From IMG/VR virus record IMGVR_UViG_3300025108_000004, positions 1 through 60,188 of that record: a DNA stretch of 60,188 nucleotides, one strand, 5' to 3'. Within the stretch, counting starts at the first letter, position 1. Each line of letters begins with the position of its first letter. Under the pieces are notes generated by a model, which made no database searches, was not told the DNA's origin, and saw only the letters and a program-made list of their open reading frames with translations. Origin of the DNA: a virus. The translations under genes were made by a program, and so were the position numbers. Below are positions 36,509-44,196 of the stretch, in pieces.

Positions 36509-36526
36509 GGTAGTCCGTGGACTACC
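36509..36526. promoter_or_regulatory. 18-bp inverted repeat, copy 8 (GT centre)
   Basis: GGTAGTCCGTGGACTACC between the terminator and the VRR-NUC gene, directly before its AAGGAGAG site. Last copy of the family that I find in the window. Confidence 0.85.
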
Positions 36527-36538
36527 AAGGAGAGAATC

Positions 36539-36841
36539 ATGGCGATGACGCCCGAAGCAAAAGTGAAGAAGAAGGTAGTGGCACACCTGAAGACGTTAGG
36601 AGCTTATTACTTTTATCCGGTTACCGGGGGATACGGTAAGAGCGGTGTCCCTGACATCATTGGATGTTACAAAGGGTTGTTCTTTGGCATCGAATGTAAA
36701 GCAGGAAAAAATACGCCTACCCCATTGCAAGAAAAGAATCTGAATGATATAAAACTAAACCACGGCATAGCGTTAGTCATAAATGAAACCAACATCGACG
36801 ATGTGCTGAGTGTCTTGGAGGAGAGGACAAATGGAATTTAA
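36539..36841 (+). CDS. VRR-NUC nuclease
   Basis: 100 aa, the size of stand-alone viral VRR-NUC enzymes. PD-(D/E)xK core: E6 on the first helix, GVPDII (D at about residue 39), then FFGIECKAG (E/K at about 51-53). The GGYGKSGVPD stretch is the family signature. Likely a structure-specific (Holliday-junction-type) or degradative DNA nuclease. SD AAGGAGAG. Ends 11 bases inside the next gene. Confidence 0.85.
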   Translation: MAMTPEAKVKKKVVAHLKTLGAYYFYPVTGGYGKSGVPDIIGCYKGLFFGIECKAGKNTPTPLQEKNLNDIKLNHGIALVINETNIDDVLSVLEERTNGI

Positions 36842-37070
36842 TAAGTTTCCACCAGAGGCATACGCCGAGAATGGTTGGGTCATTGCGGGCGACGATCGTT
36901 ACCGACTGCGTCCTGACGGGCTGACGTTTGAAGCGTTCACACCTGATGGATTCTTTGTGTATGGCCTGACCGATGCCGACGATGAGTCGATCGGGTTGCT
37001 GGCGCAAGCGAGTGAACAGGATGCCTACCACCCTGAGCTTGACGCAGACCTCGACCCCACCAGATTGTGA
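36831..37070 (+). CDS. 79-aa acidic protein
   Basis: The start ATG 36831 (MEFNKFPPEAYAENGWV) follows GGAGGAGAGGA and is preferred to an in-frame start at 36810. Acidic throughout (GLTDADDESIGLLAQA, PELDADLDP). Overlaps VRR-NUC by 11 nt, so it is coupled. No family is seen; it could be a DNA-mimic or nuclease partner, which is speculation. Confidence 0.6.
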   Translation: MEFNKFPPEAYAENGWVIAGDDRYRLRPDGLTFEAFTPDGFFVYGLTDADDESIGLLAQASEQDAYHPELDADLDPTRL

Positions 37071-37141
37071 CAACTGGTATCAATGTAGCGCCGGACCTTG
37101 CCGGTCGCGTATAGCTTTTTTAAAAACAAAGGAGAACAGCA

Positions 37142-37420
37142 ATGACCAAAGCAAAGATGATTCGTGCTTATTTAAAGCAAGACCCCGACGCAAGCCCAAA
37201 CACAGTTTCAAAGATGGTCGGTGTTTCGTATGGCTACGCATACAAGATTGTCAAAGAGGAGCAAGCGAAGCGGGCAACTGCTGAAGCTATAACTAAACAC
37301 GTCGAAGAAACAACCGCCTCGTCAAAACCAAAACGCACCACAAGAAAACTGCGGGTGTGTTGGAAAAGACTCGTAAAGAAGTTTATGCGTCTTACAGGTC
37401 TTTACACGGAGACCAAGTAA
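37142..37420 (+). CDS. Small helix-turn-helix protein
   Basis: 92 aa. The first half (KAKMIRAYLKQDPDASPNTV, SKMVGVSYGYAYKIVKEEQ) has the spacing of a helix-turn-helix DNA-binding domain. The second half is Lys/Arg-rich (PKRTTRKLRVCWKRLVKKFM). SD AAGGAG. TAATG overlap couples it to the polymerase. The 70 nt upstream contain a weak hairpin (GACC/GGTC) before a T-run. Probably a transcription factor or origin-binding accessory. Confidence 0.6.
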   Translation: MTKAKMIRAYLKQDPDASPNTVSKMVGVSYGYAYKIVKEEQAKRATAEAITKHVEETTASSKPKRTTRKLRVCWKRLVKKFMRLTGLYTETK

Positions 37421-39249
37421 TGAACCTGATCACTCTCGATTTCGAGACGTACTACGATAGAGACTTTTCTCTGTCAAAGATGACGACCGAAGAATACATT
37501 CGTGCCCCGCGATTTGAAGTCATTGGTGTGGGTGTAAAGGTTAACAATGGAAGCACTGAATGGGCGAGTGGCACACATGAGGATATTAAGCGATACCTAC
37601 ACACCTTCGATTGGGCGGATAGTATGTTACTCGCTCATAACACTATGTTTGATGGCGCTATTCTTTCTTGGCTTTTTGATGTTCATCCTCGGGTTTACGC
37701 TGACACTCTTTGTATCGCCCGTGCTTTACATGGGGTTGATGCTGGCGGAAGTCTCAAGGCGTTATCTGAACGATATCAGATCGGCGTTAAGGGGACCGAG
37801 GTTCTAAACGCATTAGGTAAACGCCGTGCCGATTTCACCGCACAAGAGCTTTCGCAGTACGGTGACTACTGTATTAACGACGTCGAGCTGACCTACAAAC
37901 TCTTTAACATCTTTATGCGCAAAGGGTTCCCCAAGCAGGAGCTACAGTTAATTGACTGCACGCTACGTATGTTTGTTGAACCAGTGTTGGATCTGGACAT
38001 CGGCCTTCTCGAACAGCACCTCGAAGATACCAAGGAGCAGAAGGATCAGCTACTTGAGTCGGCGGGAGTGTCTAAAGAAGATCTCATGTCTAACCCGAAG
38101 TTTGCCGAAGTTCTTGAGGGGCTAGGTGTGAAGCCGCCCATGAAGATCAGTGCAACCACAGGTAAAGAAACTTATGCGTTCGCTAAATCTGATGAAGACT
38201 TCAAGGCGTTGTCTGACCACGAGGACGCACGTGTCCAAGCAGTGGTAGCCGCGAGGCTAGGTAACAAAAGTACCTTGGAAGAGACGCGCACGCAGAGGTT
38301 CATCGATATAGGTAAACGTGGCACGTTGCCCGTACCCGTACGTTATTACGCCGCACACACCGGACGCTGGGGTGGTGATGACAAGATCAATATGCAGAAC
38401 CTACCTAGTCGTGGGCCAAACGGTAAGAAGTTAAAGAAAAGTATCTTAGCTCCCGAAGGTTTTACCCTCATTGATGCGGATAGTGCACAGATCGAGGCAC
38501 GAGTGCTGGCATGGCTGGCAGAGCAGGACGATCTCACAGCGGCATTTGATGCAGGAGAAGACGTTTACGTAAAGATGGCTTCGCGGATTTATGGTTGCGA
38601 CGAAGCGGACGTGACAAAAGATCAACGGTTTGTAGGTAAGACCACCATCCTCGGTGCGGGCTACGGTATGGGCGCAGTCAAGTTCCAAGCACAGCTAAAG
38701 AACTTTGGGTTTGAAGTGGAGCTTGATGAGGCTCGTCGCATCATAAACATTTATCGCGAGTCCAACTGGAAGATCAACCACTTGTGGCGCAACTGTCAGA
38801 ACATGATTCGTTACATGACCAACGGTGACACTATGCAGGTAGGTAAGGCTGGTGTGTTGGAAGTGTTGGGATCGGAACGTGCTGTCAGATTACCGTCAGG
38901 GTTGTTGCTACGGTATAACGACTTATCAGCAGAACAAACCGAGAACGGGTTGGAGTACAGCTACAAGACCCGTCGAGGCCGAACTCGAATTTACGGCGGT
39001 AAGGCTACAGAGAACCTGTGCCAAGCAGTAGCGCGTTGCATAATTGGTGAGCAGATGCTACAAATTAGCAAGAGATACCGCGTTGTGTTAACAGTTCACG
39101 ATTCGATTGTGGCCTGTGTACGTGACGAAGAGGTGGACGAAGCACAAGCGTACATCGAAGATTGTATGCGCCAAGTCCCAACATGGGCGGCAGGTTTACC
39201 TATCGACTGCGAGAGTGGTACAGGTAGGTCGTATGGAGATTGTGAGTGA
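37420..39249 (+). CDS. Family A DNA polymerase with 3'-5' exonuclease
   Basis: 609 aa from ATG 37420; the upstream in-frame start at 37357 would overlap the HTH gene. Exonuclease: DFETYYD (D7, E9), AHNTMFDG, YCINDVELTYK. Polymerase: motif A DADSAQIEAR near 353, motif B KTTILGAGYGMG near 405, motif C VHDSIV near 560. Replicates the phage DNA. The C-terminus ends SYGDCE and its TGA overlaps the GTG of the next gene. Confidence 0.95.
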   Translation: MNLITLDFETYYDRDFSLSKMTTEEYIRAPRFEVIGVGVKVNNGSTEWASGTHEDIKRYLHTFDWADSMLLAHNTMFDGAILSWLFDVHPRVYADTLCIARALHGVDAGGSLKALSERYQIGVKGTEVLNALGKRRADFTAQELSQYGDYCINDVELTYKLFNIFMRKGFPKQELQLIDCTLRMFVEPVLDLDIGLLEQHLEDTKEQKDQLLESAGVSKEDLMSNPKFAEVLEGLGVKPPMKISATTGKETYAFAKSDEDFKALSDHEDARVQAVVAARLGNKSTLEETRTQRFIDIGKRGTLPVPVRYYAAHTGRWGGDDKINMQNLPSRGPNGKKLKKSILAPEGFTLIDADSAQIEARVLAWLAEQDDLTAAFDAGEDVYVKMASRIYGCDEADVTKDQRFVGKTTILGAGYGMGAVKFQAQLKNFGFEVELDEARRIINIYRESNWKINHLWRNCQNMIRYMTNGDTMQVGKAGVLEVLGSERAVRLPSGLLLRYNDLSAEQTENGLEYSYKTRRGRTRIYGGKATENLCQAVARCIIGEQMLQISKRYRVVLTVHDSIVACVRDEEVDEAQAYIEDCMRQVPTWAAGLPIDCESGTGRSYGDCE

Positions 39250-39917
39250 GTATAGCGCCGTGGTCGTTTAGCAAGGCGAAAGCCTTTGAGCAGTGCCCTA
39301 AACAGTTCTATCACGAGAAGATTCTCCAAGAGTATCCGTTCGTCGAGACTGAAGCTATTCGCTACGGCAATGCGTTTCATACAGCCGCTGAGGAATACAT
39401 CCGAGACGGTACTCCGCTCCCTAAAATGTTCGACTACGCGCAAGCTATGCTCGACTCACTCAACACCAAGAAAGGCGCGAAGCTGTGTGAAGAGAAGCTG
39501 GGTGTAACTGAGAACTTGTTACCGTGTAGCTTCTACGACAAAGAAGTGTGGTACCGAGGTATTGCTGACCTATTGATTATCAACGAAGAAGACGGGTTGG
39601 CATGGGTAATTGATTACAAGACAGGTAAGAGTGCGAAGTACGCTGACAAGGGACAGCTAGAGTTGATGGCGCTGTTGGTGTTCGCACACTACCCAAAGAT
39701 TACGCACGTACGTGCTGGGTTGTTGTTCGTCGTGAGTAATGACCTAGTAAAAGATAGCTACGCCGATTCCGATGCGGGTATGCTGTGGACTAAGTGGACA
39801 AATATCTACTCGATTATGCAGATGGCTGAGAAACGTAACGTGTGGAATGCCCGACCGAGTGGGTTATGTAAGCGCCACTGTCCAGTAACAGTATGTGTAC
39901 ACAACGGGAGTAACTAA
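39246..39917 (+). CDS. PD-(D/E)xK nuclease, Cas4/RecB-like with likely Fe-S cluster
   Basis: 223 aa with GTG start overlapping the polymerase stop. Early FEQCPKQFYHEK, RYGNAFHTAAEEYI, then GIADLLI and VIDYKTGK carry the D and D-x(n)-K catalytic residues of PDDEXK_1 nucleases. The C-terminal LCKRHCPVTVC plus the early Cys resemble the four Cys that hold a 4Fe-4S cluster in Cas4/AddB-like enzymes (spacing C-x3-C-x4-C here). Likely a DNA exonuclease in recombination or replication. Exact cluster spacing should be checked. Confidence 0.8.
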   Translation: MSIAPWSFSKAKAFEQCPKQFYHEKILQEYPFVETEAIRYGNAFHTAAEEYIRDGTPLPKMFDYAQAMLDSLNTKKGAKLCEEKLGVTENLLPCSFYDKEVWYRGIADLLIINEEDGLAWVIDYKTGKSAKYADKGQLELMALLVFAHYPKITHVRAGLLFVVSNDLVKDSYADSDAGMLWTKWTNIYSIMQMAEKRNVWNARPSGLCKRHCPVTVCVHNGSN

Positions 39918-40192
39918 TGGCACGTAACTACAAGAAAGAGTACAGGCTACAGCAGGCACGTGGCGAACACGAAGATCGTATGGAGCGTCAACGCGCCCGT
40001 CGTAAGATGGATAAGACAGGTAAAGATGCTAACAACAACGGTAAGGCTGATAAGCGCGAGGGTAAAGATGTAGCGCACAAGAAGCCGCTGTCACGTGGTG
40101 GGTCTAACAAGGACGGTGTGTCTGTACAAAGCCGAAGCCGCAACCGTGCAGATGGTGGTCGTTTGAGCCGTGGGCCACGGAGAAACAAGTAA
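39917..40192 (+). CDS. Small basic HNH-like protein
   Basis: 91 aa, very basic. KDVAHKKPLSRGGSNKDG then VQSRSRNR matches the H-N-(H/N) arrangement of a shortened HNH domain found in marine phage operons, but the first His pair (usually D-H) is AH. ATG overlaps the previous stop by one base. It may be an inactive or DNA-binding derivative. No catalysis is claimed. Confidence 0.5.
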   Translation: MARNYKKEYRLQQARGEHEDRMERQRARRKMDKTGKDANNNGKADKREGKDVAHKKPLSRGGSNKDGVSVQSRSRNRADGGRLSRGPRRNK

Positions 40193-40512
40193 TGGCATTT
40201 CCTTTGGTTGTATGGGAGAGGACAAGGCTTCTCCTGATATCAGGTTATCGAGAGGACGAGGTGGCGTCTAACCTCGCTCTTGAGTTCGCTGATAACCTTG
40301 ATGAGTTCCAACTAGAAGACCTACCCATGTTGGTACGGTCTGCAAATAGACAAATACAAATGATTAAAAGAAAAAATCACACGCCAGTAAAAGAGCGTCG
40401 TGTATATGGAGAACCCCGTGCAAGTGTTAAAGAACAAGGCTCTATTGCTACGATTACGAAACCCAAACAAAGTGACGACGGTGCTACCGAAAAGTCAGGA
40501 ACTTTCGGGTAA
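40192..40512 (+). CDS. 106-aa hypothetical protein
   Basis: TAATG-coupled to the previous gene. Helical first part (GYREDEVASNLALEFADNL, LEDLPMLVRSANRQIQMIK) with a Lys/Arg-rich second part and no motif. It overlaps the helicase start by about 107 nt, so one of the two boundaries may differ from that given. Confidence 0.5.
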   Translation: MAFPLVVWERTRLLLISGYREDEVASNLALEFADNLDEFQLEDLPMLVRSANRQIQMIKRKNHTPVKERRVYGEPRASVKEQGSIATITKPKQSDDGATEKSGTFG

Positions 40513-41953
40513 CCAAGTTGTTGTTAACTGGGGAGTAGACGAAGCACACACCCTAAAGAATCTAAATATTAACGTGCCCTCACCTATTGAAGGACGTTAC
40601 GACTGGCCCGGCCAGTACAAGCCGTACGACCACCAGAAAGATACAGCCGCTTTCCTCACTATGAATCGGAGAGCTTTCTGCTTCAACGAGCAGGGCACAG
40701 GCAAAACTGCCTCGGCTATCTGGGCATCAGACTTCTTGATGAAGCAAAAGCAAATACAACGGGTACTTATAATATGTCCGCTATCCATCATGGATAGTGC
40801 ATGGCGTAATGACTTGTTTAGTTTTGCTATGCACCGAACTGTGTCAGTTGCCTACGGCAGTAAGCAGAAACGTAAGAAGATCATTAACGAAGGGTCTGAC
40901 TACGTTGTCATTAACTATGACGGTGTAGAGATCGTACTTGATGAGATCATGAACGGTGGGTTTGACTGCATCATCATTGATGAAGCGACACACTATAAGA
41001 ACCCACAGACTAAACGATGGAAGACGCTGTTCAAGCTACTGAATGACAAGACGTGGCTCTGGATGATGACAGGTACACCCGCCGCGCAGTCGCCCCTCGA
41101 TGCTTACGGGCTAGCCAAGATGGTAAACCCCACAGGTGTGCCGCGTTTCTTTAGTTCTTTCCGTGACATGGTGATGCACAAGGTCACGCAGTTTAAGTGG
41201 ATGCCTAAAGAGAGCGCTACGCAAACAGTGTACGAAGCACTGCAACCCGCCATACGATTCACTAAAGAAGAGTGTCTGGATCTGCCGGAAATGGTGTACA
41301 CCAAGCGCGAGGTGGAACTGACGCGCCAGCAGAACAAATACTACAACGACCTCAAACAGAGACTTGTTATACAGGCCGCAGGTGAAGAGATCACCGCCGC
41401 TAATGCCGCCATCATCATGAGTAAGCTCTTACAGATCGCATCCGGCGCAGTCTACACCGATGATGGAGAGGCACTAGAGTTTGATATCAAGCACCGATAC
41501 AAGGTACTGCGAGAAGTTATTGATGAGAGCAGTAAGAAGGTGCTGGTGTTTGTGCCGTTCAAGCACGCTATAGACATTCTGACTAACAAACTACGAGCGG
41601 ACGGCATAACGACTGAAGTCATACGTGGTGACGTGTCAGCGCCAAACAGAACAGCTATCTTCAAACAGTTTCAAGAACAAGACGATCCACGCGTTCTTGT
41701 TATCCAGCCGCAGTCAGCGGCGCACGGTGTCACCCTAACAGCCGCAAACACTGTGGTGTGGTGGGGACCAACCAGCTCCCTCGAAACTTACGCACAGGCC
41801 AACGCTCGCGTGCATCGATCAGGGCAAGACCACAAATGTACTGTCGTACAGTTGCAAGGATCGCCCGTAGAAAAGCGTGTTTACTCACTACTAGATAGTA
41901 GAATAGACGTACACACAAAAATGATCGATTTATACAAAGAACTGCTTGACTAG
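40406..41953 (+). CDS. SNF2-family helicase / DEAD-like ATPase
   Basis: 515 aa if started at ATG 40406; alternatives are GTG 40400 or 40472. The first about 30 residues overlap the previous gene and have no clear SD, so the start is uncertain. Motif I NEQGTGKTASA (near 96-105), motif II IIIDEATHYKN (near 190), MMTGTP, and C-terminal motif VI ANARVHRSGQ with a classic KVLVFVPFKHAIDIL. Likely unwinds or remodels DNA at forks or branched intermediates. Full length for phage SNF2 helicases. Confidence 0.85.
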   Translation: MENPVQVLKNKALLLRLRNPNKVTTVLPKSQELSGNQVVVNWGVDEAHTLKNLNINVPSPIEGRYDWPGQYKPYDHQKDTAAFLTMNRRAFCFNEQGTGKTASAIWASDFLMKQKQIQRVLIICPLSIMDSAWRNDLFSFAMHRTVSVAYGSKQKRKKIINEGSDYVVINYDGVEIVLDEIMNGGFDCIIIDEATHYKNPQTKRWKTLFKLLNDKTWLWMMTGTPAAQSPLDAYGLAKMVNPTGVPRFFSSFRDMVMHKVTQFKWMPKESATQTVYEALQPAIRFTKEECLDLPEMVYTKREVELTRQQNKYYNDLKQRLVIQAAGEEITAANAAIIMSKLLQIASGAVYTDDGEALEFDIKHRYKVLREVIDESSKKVLVFVPFKHAIDILTNKLRADGITTEVIRGDVSAPNRTAIFKQFQEQDDPRVLVIQPQSAAHGVTLTAANTVVWWGPTSSLETYAQANARVHRSGQDHKCTVVQLQGSPVEKRVYSLLDSRIDVHTKMIDLYKELLD

Positions 41954-41974
41954 CTCATAACGTGTAAGTAAAGT
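41946..41974 (+). promoter_or_regulatory. Possible internal promoter (TTGACT-17-TAAAGT)
   Basis: TTGACT (41946-41951), 17-nt spacer, TAAAGT (41969-41974). It overlaps the last codons of the helicase gene and precedes the 133-aa gene. Moderate match. Confidence 0.35.
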
Positions 41975-42014
41975 GAAAAACCCGACACTTGTGTCGTGTG
42001 CGAAGGAGACTCAA

Positions 42015-42416
42015 ATGAGTGAAGAAGCAGGGTTGGCTGAGAAGCTAACACGCGTTTACCTAAAGATCCGCGACGAGAAAGCCAAGCTATCTGCGGAGTA
42101 TAAAGAGAAGGAGTCCAGCCTTAACCAACAAATGGATAAGGTGAAGACCGCCCTACTCGATTACTGCAAAGATCATGGTCTCGAAAGCGTCAAAACTTCT
42201 GAAGGACTCTTTTACCGTTCGGTAAAGACAAGGTACTGGACCAGCGACTGGGAGCAAATGCACAAGTTTGTGCTTGAGCATGAAGTTCCTGAGTTTATGG
42301 AAAAGCGCCTTAACCAAGCCAACGTGAAAGCGTTCCTCGAAGAGAACCCCGACATCGTACCTAAAGGTCTCAATGTCGATTCTGAATACACCATAGCAGT
42401 GAGGAAAAAATCATGA
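42015..42416 (+). CDS. 133-aa coiled-coil protein of replication region
   Basis: The start ATG 42015 has GAAGGAGAC upstream and is preferred to an earlier in-frame start at 41973. First half a charged coiled coil (LTRVYLKIRDEKAKLSAEYK, KESSLNQQMDKVKTALLDYC). The second half (WTSDWEQMHKFVLEHEVPEF, RLNQANVKAFLEENPDIVPK) has a folded look. Encoded between helicase and HTH/SSB genes, so it is a probable DNA-metabolism partner. No family is recognised with confidence. Confidence 0.6.
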   Translation: MSEEAGLAEKLTRVYLKIRDEKAKLSAEYKEKESSLNQQMDKVKTALLDYCKDHGLESVKTSEGLFYRSVKTRYWTSDWEQMHKFVLEHEVPEFMEKRLNQANVKAFLEENPDIVPKGLNVDSEYTIAVRKKS

Positions 42417-42730
42417 ACGGTCCGTTTGTGCCAATTGAAGATCTGTCCAAGCACTTCTCTGTATCTGTATCTACGATCAGAGGCTGGGTGCGTAAGGGAC
42501 ACATTCCCAAGAACACCTACATAAAAGTAGGTAACACCTATCGGTTTTCTATTGCCGATGTATCTGAAGCCCTGACTCAACAGCACAACGATGTTGTTTC
42601 GTTTAACGAAGCACTGGGTGTTGATGTAGCTCAGATTACGGTTGATGGTCTAGAAGCTCAAGCAGAGGTTGATAAGTCTGATGAGCATTGGGCTGACATG
42701 TTTACCGCTCCTATTGACGATGATGTCTGA
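42413..42730 (+). CDS. Helix-turn-helix regulator (excisionase/MerR-like fold)
   Basis: 105 aa. Winged-HTH pattern: FVPIEDLSKHFSVSVSTIRG, WVRKGHIPKNTYIKVGNTYR, FSIADVSEAL. This resembles helix-turn-helix_17 proteins (excisionase-like DNA binders). The C-terminal 50 residues are acidic. ATGA overlap with the previous gene. Could act as transcription regulator or recombination accessory; no integrase is present, so a transcription role is more likely. Confidence 0.7.
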   Translation: MNGPFVPIEDLSKHFSVSVSTIRGWVRKGHIPKNTYIKVGNTYRFSIADVSEALTQQHNDVVSFNEALGVDVAQITVDGLEAQAEVDKSDEHWADMFTAPIDDDV

Positions 42731-43401
42731 TGGACCGGATTAGCCTAAGTGGAGGAGTGTTTCGCATCATCGAGGGTGGGAGACAGGTATCTACGGTAGA
42801 AGACACAATAAAATTTGTTGTGGTAAACGCCGCTAAGGTATCTCGTTCTTACTACGCCGGTGCATTCGATCCCAACACCCCATCACCACCTACGTGCTGG
42901 TCGGCGGATACAAACCAGCCATCGCCTGATGTGCCTGTGCATAACAGACAAGCATCTCGGTGTATGGATTGCCCCCAGAACATTAAGGGGTCAGGACAAG
43001 CTGGTGGACGTGCGTGTCGATTCGCACAGCGTTTAGCGGTTGTTTTAGAGGACGACCTGAGCAAGGTGTACCAACTACAACTACCAGCAACATCGGTATT
43101 TGGTAGAGCAGTAGAAGGTAAGATGCCAATGCAAGCCTATGCACAACATCTTTCTTCTCACAGCACACCTGTTATTTCTGTGACAACACGTTGTTCGTTT
43201 GATCAGGATAGCCCCGTGCCCAAGCTAGTCTTTCAAGCCTTCCGTGCCCTCAATGAAGAGGAGCTAGATCTCGTTGTCTCGTTAGCACAAAGCAATGAGG
43301 CCAACGAAGCGATTTCATTAAACCCGCCCCAACAAGGGCAACCCTTTGCAGAGGTAAGCGGTTTTGTTTACTCACCTGCGAATGCAAACCAAGGAGACTG
43401 A
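42730..43401 (+). CDS. Conserved phage protein with four-Cys cluster, DNA-metabolism region
   Basis: 223 aa, starting MDRISLSGGVFRIIEGG. The central CWSADTNQPSPDVP, SRCMDCPQNIKGSG and ACRF provide four Cys that could hold zinc, as in a zinc ribbon or SSB-like protein. QLPATSVFG follows, a pattern I recall in marine phages beside the ssDNA-binding protein. TGATG overlap with the HTH gene and one base before the SSB start region. Probably a DNA-binding partner; function is not established. Confidence 0.6.
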   Translation: MDRISLSGGVFRIIEGGRQVSTVEDTIKFVVVNAAKVSRSYYAGAFDPNTPSPPTCWSADTNQPSPDVPVHNRQASRCMDCPQNIKGSGQAGGRACRFAQRLAVVLEDDLSKVYQLQLPATSVFGRAVEGKMPMQAYAQHLSSHSTPVISVTTRCSFDQDSPVPKLVFQAFRALNEEELDLVVSLAQSNEANEAISLNPPQQGQPFAEVSGFVYSPANANQGD

Positions 43402-43402
43402 T

Positions 43403-44107
43403 ATGTCAACTGAGCAACATGTAATACCCAACGCGGTCGCAATCTACCCAAAGATTGATCGCCCCTACCGTTTTGATAACACCGAAAATAGATCGGTGCC
43501 ATGCGATGCATTGGATGACGGTGCCGAATACACCCTACAGTTCAAGACTGATGAGGACACAGCACGTTCGCTATACGCTTACATGAAAGCGCTATACAAC
43601 GAGCGTAAGAAGTCTAACTGGCCTGATATCAAGAACCCGTTCAAGAAAACGGACGATGGTATGTTCCAGTACAAGGCCAGCCTCAAGGGTGCGTACAACG
43701 GTGAGAAGACCAACAAGCCAGCACAGTACGATGCCAAGACGCAGAAGTTACCTGATGACTTCCAGTTAACAAGTGACAGCGTAATTAATATTGCTGTTGT
43801 TGGAGTTCCCTATAGCGCATCGATGGGTGCAGGGGTATCTTTAAGACTGCGCGGTGTGCAGGTAATAAAACTAGCAGAACGCCAATCTGTATCACCGTTT
43901 AGTGCTGTGGATGGTTTCGATGTAAGCGAGTCAAATCCGTTTGCACAAAGTGCTCCAGCACCGAAGGCTGATGACTTGGACGGGTTTGATGAACCTGCTC
44001 CAGCGGAACCCGCCATCGAGGAGCCAACCAAAGTTGTAAAGAAATCTGCTCCAGCACCCGCAGAGAATGAAGACCTCAGTGCAATTATCGACAACTGGGA
44101 CGACTAA
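43403..44107 (+). CDS. Single-stranded DNA-binding protein (T7 gp2.5-like)
   Basis: 234 aa from ATG 43403 with AAGGAGAC upstream. The N-terminal OB-like part (YTLQFKTDEDTARSLYAYMK, NWPDIKNPFKKTDDGMFQYK) is typical. Middle LRLRGVQVIKLAERQS, then a long acidic Pro/Ala/Glu linker that ends DLSAIIDNWDD, an acidic tail with terminal aromatics, as used by gp2.5-type SSBs to contact polymerase and helicase. The position beside primase-helicase supports the assignment. Confidence 0.82.
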   Translation: MSTEQHVIPNAVAIYPKIDRPYRFDNTENRSVPCDALDDGAEYTLQFKTDEDTARSLYAYMKALYNERKKSNWPDIKNPFKKTDDGMFQYKASLKGAYNGEKTNKPAQYDAKTQKLPDDFQLTSDSVINIAVVGVPYSASMGAGVSLRLRGVQVIKLAERQSVSPFSAVDGFDVSESNPFAQSAPAPKADDLDGFDEPAPAEPAIEEPTKVVKKSAPAPAENEDLSAIIDNWDD

Positions 44108-44135
44108 GTTACTCGTCACAATGGTAATTGAACCG

Positions 44136-44175
44136 CGTTACGGCAGGGCGGGGGACAAACGTCTCTGCCGTAACG
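44136..44175. promoter_or_regulatory. 11-bp inverted repeat upstream of the primase-helicase
   Basis: CGTTACGGCAG (44136-44146) and CTGCCGTAACG (44165-44175) pair perfectly across an 18-nt loop. It lies between the SSB stop and the primase ATG (44197). Candidate operator or mRNA hairpin controlling primase expression. Confidence 0.8.
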
Positions 44176-44196
44176 TTGCAAGCAATGGGTGGGTAC

